A stretch of DNA of 14,423 nucleotides, taken from contig CAYZCE010000034.1 of assembly GCA_964476835.1 (NCBI GenBank), positions 1-14,423 on the forward strand, in the 5' to 3' direction. Made by a program: the position numbers and the translations under genes. The notes under the pieces are model-generated. The model was not told the DNA's origin, made no database searches, and worked only from the letters and a program-made list of their open reading frames with translations. This stretch comes from PALSA-926 sp964476835. GTDB lineage: Bacteria > Pseudomonadota > Alphaproteobacteria > Micavibrionales > UBA2020. Positions 1 through 6,151 of this stretch are shown one piece after another. Positions within the stretch are counted from its first letter, which is position 1, and each line of letters opens with the position of its first letter.

Positions 1-534
1 AAGGTCAAGGAACTGATCCCTGACGATCCGCACCTGCACAACTGGCTCGACATGGCGCGGGAGCGCATTCAATTCCAAGGCCTGCCTGCGCGTATCTGTT
101 GGGTGGGCTTGGGCGACCGCGCGCGGCTGGGTCTTGCCTTCAATGAGATGGTCGCTTCGGGCGAGCTTTCCGCGCCGGTCGTGATTGGCCGTGACCATCT
201 GGACAGCGGCTCCGTCGCCAGCCCGAACCGTGAGACGGAAGGGATGAAAGACGGCTCCGACGCCGTTTCCGACTGGCCGTTGCTGAACGCACTGCTCAAC
301 ACCGCCAGCGGCGCGACGTGGGTGTCGCTGCATCACGGCGGCGGCGTCGGCATGGGGTTCTCGCAGCATGCGGGCATGGTGATCGTCGCCGACGGCACCG
401 CCGACGCGGCCGCGCGGCTTGAACGCGTGCTGACGAATGATCCCGCAACGGGCGTCATGCGCCATGCGGATGCAGGCTACGATATCGCCATCGAATGCGC
501 GCGGGAAAAGGGCTTGAACCTGCCGATGCTTTAA
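1..534 (+). CDS. hutU: Urocanate hydratase (urocanase), C-terminal part
   Basis: The gene is open at the left edge and reads in frame from base 1, giving the last 177 residues. Urocanases are usually about 555 residues, so roughly two thirds lies outside the window. The enzyme uses tightly bound NAD+ to convert urocanate to 4-imidazolone-5-propionate, the second step of histidine breakdown, in the cytoplasm. The fragment carries the family's C-terminal signature: GRDHLDSGSVASPNRETE, then DGSDAVSDWPLLNA, then the glycine-rich WVSLHHGGGVGMGFS (HHGGG begins at base 331). It stops at 532-534, sharing four bases tail to tail with the next gene on the other strand. It lies beside hutH but is separated from it by that opposite-strand gene, so it is not in a simple hutU-hutH operon here. 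The identification is secure; the start and promoter cannot be seen. Confidence 0.97.
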   Translation, partial: KVKELIPDDPHLHNWLDMARERIQFQGLPARICWVGLGDRARLGLAFNEMVASGELSAPVVIGRDHLDSGSVASPNRETEGMKDGSDAVSDWPLLNALLNTASGATWVSLHHGGGVGMGFSQHAGMVIVADGTADAAARLERVLTNDPATGVMRHADAGYDIAIECAREKGLNLPML

Positions 535-962
535 GGCGTGGGCAGCTGCATGCTGCACATGGCCTTGAGCCATGCTTGCGGCGTTTTCCGCTCTTCCGCG
601 CTCAGCGGGAGGGATTTCGACAGGAAGGCGTCGACGAGCGGATGGCTTTGCTCCTGGCGCACTTTCTGGACTTCGATCAGGACGGCTTCCATCATCTGGG
701 GGCTGTCGATGAAGAGCTCCTGGACCGTCTCGGCATCTTCCTGGTCGGCCGTGCCTTGCGCGACATTGTCCACGAGCTTGCCGAAAATATCGTCGGCGAC
801 CTGTATGATCGAGATATTATCCTCGAATTGGGGCAGCATCTCGGCTTCAACGGCCTTGATGACATCCAGGCGCGTTTGCGGGTCCTGTTGCGCGAGGGCG
901 TTGAAGATGTCGGACAGTTGCCGGGGCGTTTTTGCATCCCCAATGGCTTCGAAGAAATCCAT
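531..962 (-). CDS. Hypothetical acidic helical protein, 143 aa
   Basis: I do not recognise this protein. It begins MDFFEAIGDAKTPRQLSDIF and is acidic, rich in Asp, Glu, Gln, Val and Ala, with long stretches that look amphipathic and helical. There is no signal peptide, no membrane segment and no obvious metal-binding or catalytic motif; one Cys lies near the C-terminus (KAMCSM). A GAGG ribosome-binding site (bases 969-972 read on the minus strand) sits six bases before the ATG, which supports both the gene and its start. It runs opposite to its hut neighbours and overlaps the hutU stop by four bases (TTAA). It diverges from hutH, so the 127-base gap at 963-1089 must hold both promoters. The competing plus-strand frames are rich in Arg, Trp, Ser and Cys and look like shadows. 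A cytoplasmic role is likely. A link to histidine use rests on position alone. Confidence 0.75.
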   Translation of the reverse strand: MDFFEAIGDAKTPRQLSDIFNALAQQDPQTRLDVIKAVEAEMLPQFEDNISIIQVADDIFGKLVDNVAQGTADQEDAETVQELFIDSPQMMEAVLIEVQKVRQEQSHPLVDAFLSKSLPLSAEERKTPQAWLKAMCSMQLPTP

Positions 963-1037
963 GACAGGCCTCGTCTGTGAATGAAAGAAGGCTTCACCGT
1001 AACACGCCTTGCCTTTATGTCAACGCCGTTCTTGCTG

Positions 1038-1066
1038 ATGACACAGGGGCATATCTGCTTTATATA
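1038..1066 (+). promoter_or_regulatory. Likely sigma70-type promoter of hutHG
   Basis: ATGACA at 1038-1043 matches five of six bases of the -35 consensus. It is followed after 17 bases by TATATA at 1061-1066 as the -10. Transcription would start near 1073, leaving a leader of about 17 bases before the hutH ATG at 1090. This AT-rich tract stands out from the GC-rich surroundings. Assigned by pattern only. Confidence 0.5.
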
Positions 1067-1089
1067 TCAGTGTATTCAAAGGGTATGAC

Positions 1090-2628
1090 ATGAAGAAATT
1101 TACGCTTGTTCCGGGTGCGGTGTCTTTGGCCACGTTGCGTGCGGTGGCGCGCGGGCACGTGCCGGTCACGCTCTCCGCCGAAGGCTATCGCAAGATCGCG
1201 GCGGCCAAGAAGGTGGTCGACAAAATCGTCGATGACGGACGCGTAGTTTACAGCATCAATACGGGTTTCGGCCTGCTCGCCAAGGTGCGCATCCCGCAGG
1301 AGAAGTTCACGGCGCTGCAGCGCAACATCGTGCTGAGCCACGCGACGGGCGTGGGCGAACTGGTGGATGATGCGACGGCGCGGTTGATCCTGCTTCTCAA
1401 AATCAACGCGCTGGCGCAAGGGTACTCGGGCATTCGGCGCGAGGTGGTCGATTTTCTGCTGAAGATGTATAACAACGGCGTTTATCCGTGCATCCCGTCG
1501 AAGGGGTCTGTCGGCGCGTCGGGCGATTTGGCGCCGCTGGCGCACATGAGCCTGCCGCTGCTCGGCGTCGGCAAGGTGCGCATGAACGGCAAGCTGGTCT
1601 CCGCGCACGTTGCCCTCAAGAAACTGCGGTTGAAGCCGCTGGAACTCGCGCCCAAGGAAGGCCTTGCATTGCTCAACGGCACGCAAGTGTCGACGGCGCT
1701 GGCGCTCAAGGGATTGTTCGCAGCGGAGGATTGCTATGCGGCGGCGGTGGTCGCAGGCGCGCTCTCGGTCGATGCGGCCAAGGGCAGCACGACGCCGTTC
1801 GACGCCGACATCCACCGCGTGCGCCGTCAGCAGGGGCAGATCGACGTGGCGAAGGTGTACCTGCAATTGCTCAAAGGCAGCGCGATCCGCAAGTCGCACG
1901 ACCATGAAAACGATTCCAAGGTGCAAGACCCGTATTCGCTGCGCTGCCAGCCGCAGGTGATGGGCGCGTGCCTCGACCATATCCGTTTCGCCGCCGATAT
2001 TTTCTGGCGCGAGTCTAACGCGGTGACCGACAATCCGCTCGTCTTCCCTGAAACGGGCACCGCCAAATCGGGCGGCAACTTCCATGCGGAACCGGTGGCG
2101 ATGGCGGCCGACGTGCTGGCGCTGGCGATTTCCGAGATCGGCGCGATGAGCGAGCGGCGCATCGCCATGCTGATCGACCACAACATCAGCGGCCTGCCGC
2201 CGTTCCTCGTCAAGAACGCGGGCGTCAATTCGGGCTTCATGATCGCGCATGTGACGGCGGCGGCGCTGGCGAGCGAGAACAAATCTCTTGCGCATCCCGC
2301 GTCGGTCGACAGTTTGCCGACTTCCGCCAACCAGGAAGACCATGTGAGCATGGCGACCTTCGCGGCGCGGCGCCTTTCCGATATGGCGGCGAATACCGCC
2401 AACATCGTCGGCATCGAGCTGCTGGCGGCGGCGCAGGGCGTCGACATGCACTTGCCGCTCAAGACCGGTACAAAGCTGCTGCCCGCGATGAAGATGATCC
2501 GCGCGCGCGTCAAGCACTATGTGGAAGACCGCTTCTTCGCGCCTGATATCGCGGCGGCGGACGAGCTGGTCGCGGGCGGCGCGTTCACCGGGTTCATGCC
2601 GAAGGGGCTTCTGCCGTGCAGCAAGTAA
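1090..2628 (+). CDS. hutH: Histidine ammonia-lyase (histidase)
   Basis: A full-length 512-residue histidase, the usual family length. It removes ammonia from L-histidine to give trans-urocanate, the first committed step of histidine breakdown, and acts as a cytoplasmic tetramer. The Ala143-Ser144-Gly145 triad within GSVGASGDLAPLAHM is the segment that cyclises into the MIO electrophilic cofactor. Other conserved pieces are VVYSINTGFG (catalytic Tyr54), LSHATG (His84) and SANQEDHVSM (Glu416 near the active site). The ATG at 1090 is chosen because residue numbering then agrees within about one residue with characterised histidases and because an in-frame stop closes off the short upstream alternative. 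The ribosome-binding site is weak (AAAGGG about six bases upstream). Its last 13 bases overlap hutG, so the two are translationally coupled. No key residue is missing. Confidence 0.98.
   Translation: MKKFTLVPGAVSLATLRAVARGHVPVTLSAEGYRKIAAAKKVVDKIVDDGRVVYSINTGFGLLAKVRIPQEKFTALQRNIVLSHATGVGELVDDATARLILLLKINALAQGYSGIRREVVDFLLKMYNNGVYPCIPSKGSVGASGDLAPLAHMSLPLLGVGKVRMNGKLVSAHVALKKLRLKPLELAPKEGLALLNGTQVSTALALKGLFAAEDCYAAAVVAGALSVDAAKGSTTPFDADIHRVRRQQGQIDVAKVYLQLLKGSAIRKSHDHENDSKVQDPYSLRCQPQVMGACLDHIRFAADIFWRESNAVTDNPLVFPETGTAKSGGNFHAEPVAMAADVLALAISEIGAMSERRIAMLIDHNISGLPPFLVKNAGVNSGFMIAHVTAAALASENKSLAHPASVDSLPTSANQEDHVSMATFAARRLSDMAANTANIVGIELLAAAQGVDMHLPLKTGTKLLPAMKMIRARVKHYVEDRFFAPDIAAADELVAGGAFTGFMPKGLLPCSK
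2602..2607 (+). promoter_or_regulatory. Ribosome-binding site deciding the hutG GTG start
   Basis: AAGGGG lies eight bases before the GTG at 2616, inside the end of hutH. It supports a GTG start that overlaps the hutH stop (2626-2628), rather than a start downstream of that stop. Confidence 0.6.
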
Positions 2629-3410
2629 AGCGGCTGTTCCGCGGCTCCACGCCGCTGCTCATCAGCATGCCGCATGTGGGCACCTATTTGCCGCCCGACC
2701 TGCGCCGTCGCATGACGCCGGAAGGCTTGCGCGTTGCGGATACCGACTGGCATATCGACAGGCTCTACTGGTTTGCGCATGCGATGGGCGCGGGCGTCAT
2801 CATGCCGACGCATTCGCGCTACGTCATCGACCTCAACCGCCCGCAGGACGACGCGGCGCTCTATGCCGGGCAGGTGAAGACGGGACTGTGCCCGCTCGAA
2901 AGTTTCGACGGCGCGGCGCTGTATCAAGAAGGCGAAGAGCCGGACGAGATCGAAAAAATCAACCGCACCGCCGCTTACTGGCTGCCCTATCACGAAGCGC
3001 TGGAGGCGGAATTGGCGCTGATCCGGCAGGAGTTCGGCTATGCGATCTTGTACGACGCGCATTCCATCCGCTCCGAAGTGCCGCGTTTGTTCGAGGGGCG
3101 CTTGCCGGATTTGAATCTCGGCACGGCGAAGGGAACGTCTTGCGCGCCGGAGATGGCGCAGGCCGCAGTGGCGTCGATTGACGGATACTCATCGGCGCTC
3201 GACGGCCGTTTTGTCGGCGGGCATATCACGCGGCATTATGGCCGTCCGGCCGACGACATCCACGCGATCCAGATGGAACTCGCGCAGATCAACTACATGG
3301 ATGAAAAGACTTTCGCCTACGACATGGCGAAAGCAGGGCAACTGCAGAAAACCCTGAAGGCCGTGCTGGAAGCGCTGCTGGCCTGGGGCGGCGCAGCCTA
3401 CAAGAAATAA
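2616..3410 (+). CDS. hutG: N-formylglutamate amidohydrolase (deformylase)
   Basis: This 264-residue protein hydrolyses N-formyl-L-glutamate to glutamate and formate, the last step of the five-step histidine pathway. Family segments appear in order: LLISMPHVGTYLPPDL (residues about 14-29), DTDWHIDRLY (42-51), PTHSRYVIDLNRP (64-76), LYDAHSIRSEVPRLFEG (145-161) and GRFVGGHITRHYG (197-209). The His and Asp residues in these blocks are the expected metal ligands. This is the FGase-type HutG, not the arginase-like formimidoylglutamase that shares the same symbol in other bacteria; the hutF gene nearby agrees with that. Translation most likely starts at the GTG at 2616, overlapping hutH by 13 bases. 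The next good methionines are internal to conserved sequence. Its stop (3408-3410) is two bases from the convergent hutI stop. Confidence 0.95.
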   Translation: MQQVKRLFRGSTPLLISMPHVGTYLPPDLRRRMTPEGLRVADTDWHIDRLYWFAHAMGAGVIMPTHSRYVIDLNRPQDDAALYAGQVKTGLCPLESFDGAALYQEGEEPDEIEKINRTAAYWLPYHEALEAELALIRQEFGYAILYDAHSIRSEVPRLFEGRLPDLNLGTAKGTSCAPEMAQAAVASIDGYSSALDGRFVGGHITRHYGRPADDIHAIQMELAQINYMDEKTFAYDMAKAGQLQKTLKAVLEALLAWGGAAYKK

Positions 3411-3412
3411 GC

Positions 3413-4627
3413 TTACGGCCTGACCTGATAAATCCCGCCTGCCATCACCAAGGTGGTGCAGGGGCTGCTGCCGAAGGTGTAGCAGAGGTCGCGCGGGTGC
3501 TCGATGTCCCAGAAGACAAAGTCGGCGGCCTTGCCGGTTTCCAGCGTGCCGCACACACCTTGCAAGCCGAGCGCGCGCGCGGCGTTCTTGGTGATGCCTG
3601 CGAGCGCTTCTTCCGGCGTCAGGCCGAAGAGCGTGCAGGCCATGTTGGCCATCAATATCAGCGAAAGTGCAGGCGAGGTGCCGGGGTTGTGGTCGGTGGC
3701 GACCGCCATCGGCACCTTGTAACGGCGGAGCAGGTCGATCGGCGGCAGCTGTTTCTCGCGCAGCGTGTAGAATGCGCCGGGCAAGAGCACGGCGGCGGTG
3801 CCTGCTTTCGCCATCGCGACGACGCCGGATTCATCGAGGTATTCGATATGGTCGGCGGACAATGCGCCGTGTTTTGCCGCCAGCGCCGCACCGTTTTGGT
3901 TCGAGAGTTGCTCGGCGTGCAGCTTGACGGGCAAACCGAGTGCGCGCGCGGCGGAGAAGACTTTGTCGATCTGCGCGGGGCTAAAGGCGATAGTTTCGCA
4001 GAAGCCATCGACGGCATCGACCAGCCCTTCGGCGTGCAGGGTGGGCAGGATCTCGGCGCAGATGTGGTCGATGTAAGCATCGCTGCCGGTTTCCGGCGGC
4101 ACGGCGTGGGCGGCGAGCAGCGTCCGCTGAATGCGCAGGCCGAGCTCGTCGCGCAAGCGTGTCGCCACGCGCAGCATCTTGCGTTCGCTGGCGAGGTCGA
4201 GGCCGTAGCCGGACTTGATCTCGAAGGTCGTGACGCCTTGCTGGAACAACACGCGCAGGCGCGCGAGCGTGGCATCATAGAGTTCGTCTTCCGTCGCCGC
4301 GCGGGTGGCGCGCACGGTGGAGAGGATGCCGCCGCCTGCTTGCGCGATCTCGGCATAGCTGGCGCCCTTGAGGCGCTGCTCGAATTCATCGGCGCGGGTG
4401 CCGGCATAAGCGAGGTGCGTGTGGCAATCGATCAGGCCGGGCGTGGCCCAGCGGCCTTTTGCGTCGTGCACGTAGTCGGACATAGTCTCGGGCGGTTTGG
4501 GCAGCGCGTCGGTCGCGCCGATCCACGCGATCTTGCCGTCGGTCACGCCGATACTGGCGTTTTTGATAATGCCGTAGCCGTCGGCCATCGTCGCGGCGTG
4601 AAGGTTTGTCCAGAGGCTGTCGAACAT
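3413..4627 (-). CDS. hutI: Imidazolonepropionase
   Basis: A 404-residue amidohydrolase-superfamily enzyme that opens the ring of 4-imidazolone-5-propionate to give N-formimidoyl-L-glutamate, the third step of histidine breakdown. Metal and active-site residues are visible: DCHTHLAYAG with His69 and His71, EIKSGYGLD (136-144), LAAHAVPPE (171-179), KLHAEQLSNQNG with His237, LSADHIEYLDE with His260, and ATDHNPGTSP with Asp312. The ATG at 4625-4627 (MFDSLWTNLH) is chosen because the family normally begins with this W-x-N-x-x-x-A-T segment. The same frame stays open to 4999, but that extension lies wholly across the hutF promoter and coding region and looks unlike protein. AAGG ten bases upstream is a modest ribosome-binding site. 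It diverges from hutF across 70 bases and runs tail to tail into hutG. Confidence 0.97.
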   Translation of the reverse strand: MFDSLWTNLHAATMADGYGIIKNASIGVTDGKIAWIGATDALPKPPETMSDYVHDAKGRWATPGLIDCHTHLAYAGTRADEFEQRLKGASYAEIAQAGGGILSTVRATRAATEDELYDATLARLRVLFQQGVTTFEIKSGYGLDLASERKMLRVATRLRDELGLRIQRTLLAAHAVPPETGSDAYIDHICAEILPTLHAEGLVDAVDGFCETIAFSPAQIDKVFSAARALGLPVKLHAEQLSNQNGAALAAKHGALSADHIEYLDESGVVAMAKAGTAAVLLPGAFYTLREKQLPPIDLLRRYKVPMAVATDHNPGTSPALSLILMANMACTLFGLTPEEALAGITKNAARALGLQGVCGTLETGKAADFVFWDIEHPRDLCYTFGSSPCTTLVMAGGIYQVRP

Positions 4628-4639
4628 CCGAGGGTTGCC

Positions 4640-4674
4640 TTGTGAATGCTTGCGATTTACTATGTATAGGACAT
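4640..4674 (+). promoter_or_regulatory. Candidate hutF promoter with a small dyad
   Basis: The 70-base gap between the divergent hutI and hutF must serve both genes. TTGTGA (4640-4645) and TGTATA (4663-4668) are spaced by 17 bases and could drive hutF. Across the -10 lies the dyad ATGT-N5-ACAT (4662-4674), a TGT...ACA shape broadly like operators of GntR/HutC-type regulators. The spacing does not match a HutC site I can recall exactly, so the operator role is a guess. Confidence 0.3.
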
Positions 4675-4697
4675 TTCTTCGCACAGGGATAGGCCGC

Positions 4698-6080
4698 ATG
4701 ACGACGATTTTCGCGCAGACCGCGCTCCTGCCCGACGGGTGGGCGGATAACGTGCTTATCGAGTACGACAAGGACGGTTGGATCGTTGGCGTCGACACCG
4801 ACAAGCAGCCAGGCGCCATCGCGGCAGACGCGGAATTCGTCTCCGGCCCGCTGGTGCCGGGCATTCCCAACGTGCACTCGCACGCGTTCCAGCGCGCGAT
4901 GGCGGGTCTGGCCGAACGCGGATCGAGCAAGAAAGACAACTTCTGGAGCTGGCGCGAGACGATGTACCGCTTCTCCGCCGCCCTCGGCCCCGACGACATG
5001 GAGGCGCTGGCGGCGCAGGTTTACGTGGAGATGCTCAAGGCCGGCTATACGTCGGTCGGCGAATTCCACTACATCCACCATCAGGCGGGCGGCAAGCCGT
5101 ACGACGACCGCGCCATCATGTCGCGCCAGCTGATCCGCGCGGCGCTCGAGACAGGCATCGCCATCACGCATATGCCGGTGCTCTACGCCTACAGCGGTTT
5201 CGGCGCGCAGCCGCCGATGGAAGGTCAGAAGCGCTTCATCAACACCGTGCCGGAGATGATGGGCATCGTCGAGGCGCTGCACAAGGATTTCAGCCACGCG
5301 CCGCAGGCGACCATCGGCTTCGCGCACCACTCGCTGCGCGCGGTGTCGCCGGAAATGCTGCGCGAAGGCACGCAGGCCATGCAGGCGCTGATCCCGGGCG
5401 CACCCATTCACATCCACGCGGCGGAACAGATGAGCGAGGTGGAGAACTGCATCGCGTGGTCGAACAAGCGCCCCGTCGAATGGCTGCTGGAGAACGCCAA
5501 CGTCGACGAGAACTGGACCTTCGTGCACTGCACCCACATGACCGACATGGAAACCGACGCGCTGGCGATTTCCGGCGTCGTCGCCGCGCTCTGCCCGACG
5601 ACGGAAGCGAACCTCGGCGACGGCATCTTCCCGCTGGTGCGCTTCCAGCAGGCGGGCGGGCGTTTCGCCATCGGTTCCGACAGTCACATCTCGGTCAGCC
5701 CGATCGAGGAGTTGCGCTGGCTGGAATATGTCCAGCGCCTCGTGCACCGCGAACGCACGCTGATCAAGGAACACGACATCCCCTCGACCGGCGCCGTGCT
5801 GTTCGAGAACGCGGTGCGCGGCGGCGCGCAGTCGCTGGGGCGCAAGACCGGCCGTATCGAGGCGGGGCATCGCGCTGATTTCCTTGTGCTTGATGGCGGC
5901 TTGCCTTTTATGGAAGGCCGCGTGCGCGACCATATCCTCGACGCCTCGATCTTCGCCGCCAACGTCAACCCGGTGCGCGACGTGATGGCCGGCGGCCGCT
6001 GGGTCGTCCGCAATGGCCGCCACAAGCGCGAAGACCAGATGCTGGAGCGTTATCGCAAAGTCATGGCAAAGCTTGGCTAA
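4698..6080 (+). CDS. hutF: Formimidoylglutamate deiminase
   Basis: A 460-residue amidohydrolase, close to the family's usual length of about 450. It hydrolyses N-formimidoyl-L-glutamate to N-formyl-L-glutamate and ammonia, feeding HutG. Visible residues in the expected spacing are His60 and His62 (PGIPNVHSHAFQRAM), His240 (PIHIHAAEQMSEVE), His277 (WTFVHCTHM) and Asp328 (IGSDSHISVSPIEELRW). Other family marks are GEFHYIHH and CPTTEANLGDG. The ATG at 4698 (MTTIFAQTALLPDG) is preferred over an in-frame ATG at 4635, which would lie in the hutI promoter and add 21 residues unlike the family. The gene reads away from hutI and is followed by a weak hairpin that overlaps its stop codon. Its presence together with hutG defines the five-step route with a formylglutamate intermediate. 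Confidence 0.97.
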   Translation: MTTIFAQTALLPDGWADNVLIEYDKDGWIVGVDTDKQPGAIAADAEFVSGPLVPGIPNVHSHAFQRAMAGLAERGSSKKDNFWSWRETMYRFSAALGPDDMEALAAQVYVEMLKAGYTSVGEFHYIHHQAGGKPYDDRAIMSRQLIRAALETGIAITHMPVLYAYSGFGAQPPMEGQKRFINTVPEMMGIVEALHKDFSHAPQATIGFAHHSLRAVSPEMLREGTQAMQALIPGAPIHIHAAEQMSEVENCIAWSNKRPVEWLLENANVDENWTFVHCTHMTDMETDALAISGVVAALCPTTEANLGDGIFPLVRFQQAGGRFAIGSDSHISVSPIEELRWLEYVQRLVHRERTLIKEHDIPSTGAVLFENAVRGGAQSLGRKTGRIEAGHRADFLVLDGGLPFMEGRVRDHILDASIFAANVNPVRDVMAGGRWVVRNGRHKREDQMLERYRKVMAKLG

Positions 6081-6091
6081 ATTGCCTTTTT
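6065..6091 (+). terminator. Weak candidate terminator of hutF
   Basis: GGCAA (6065-6069) pairs with TTGCC (6082-6086). Inside, AGC pairs with GCT around a three-base loop, with an AAA bulge, and five T follow (6087-6091). The hairpin overlaps the hutF stop codon. It is short and bulged, so it may terminate only partly and let transcription reach the autotransporter gene. Confidence 0.35.
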
Positions 6092-6108
6092 CTGATAGTT
6101 TTACAGTA

Positions 6109-6136
6109 AGAATAATGCCTTAAGTTATTCTCTTAA
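6109..6136 (+). repeat. Overlapping inverted repeats in autotransporter leader
   Basis: AGAATAA (6109-6115) and TTATTCT (6125-6131) form a perfect seven-base inverted repeat with a nine-base spacer. TTAAG (6120-6124) and CTTAA (6132-6136) form a second one whose spacer is exactly the right arm of the first. The two cannot form together. They lie 16 to 43 bases before the autotransporter ATG in an AT-rich island. They may be an operator, or alternative leader structures. There is no T-run, so this is not an ordinary terminator. Confidence 0.35.
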
Positions 6137-6151
6137 ACTATCTGGCGGACG

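Noticed and set aside
495..984. Plus-strand frames opposite the 143-residue hypothetical gene
   Set aside because: One is rich in Arg and Leu, the other in Ser, Trp and Cys. The minus-strand frame has a GAGG site at good spacing and balanced composition.
1051..1071. Dyad CTG...CAG around TTTATATAT upstream of hutH as an operator
   Set aside because: Only three bases pair at the outside of an AT tract; this is better explained as a -10 region.
1060..2517. 485-codon minus-strand frame opposite hutH
   Set aside because: Dominated by Arg, His, Asp and Gln, as expected from the complement of a GC-rich coding strand; hutH is unambiguous.
4628..4999. Upstream extension of hutI by 124 codons
   Set aside because: It crosses the hutF promoter and coding sequence, is unlike the family, and the ATG at 4625-4627 starts the conserved HutI N-terminus.
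4386..6023. 545-codon minus-strand frame opposite hutF and the 5' part of hutI
   Set aside because: Shadow of hutF, rich in Arg, His and Ala, with no domain.
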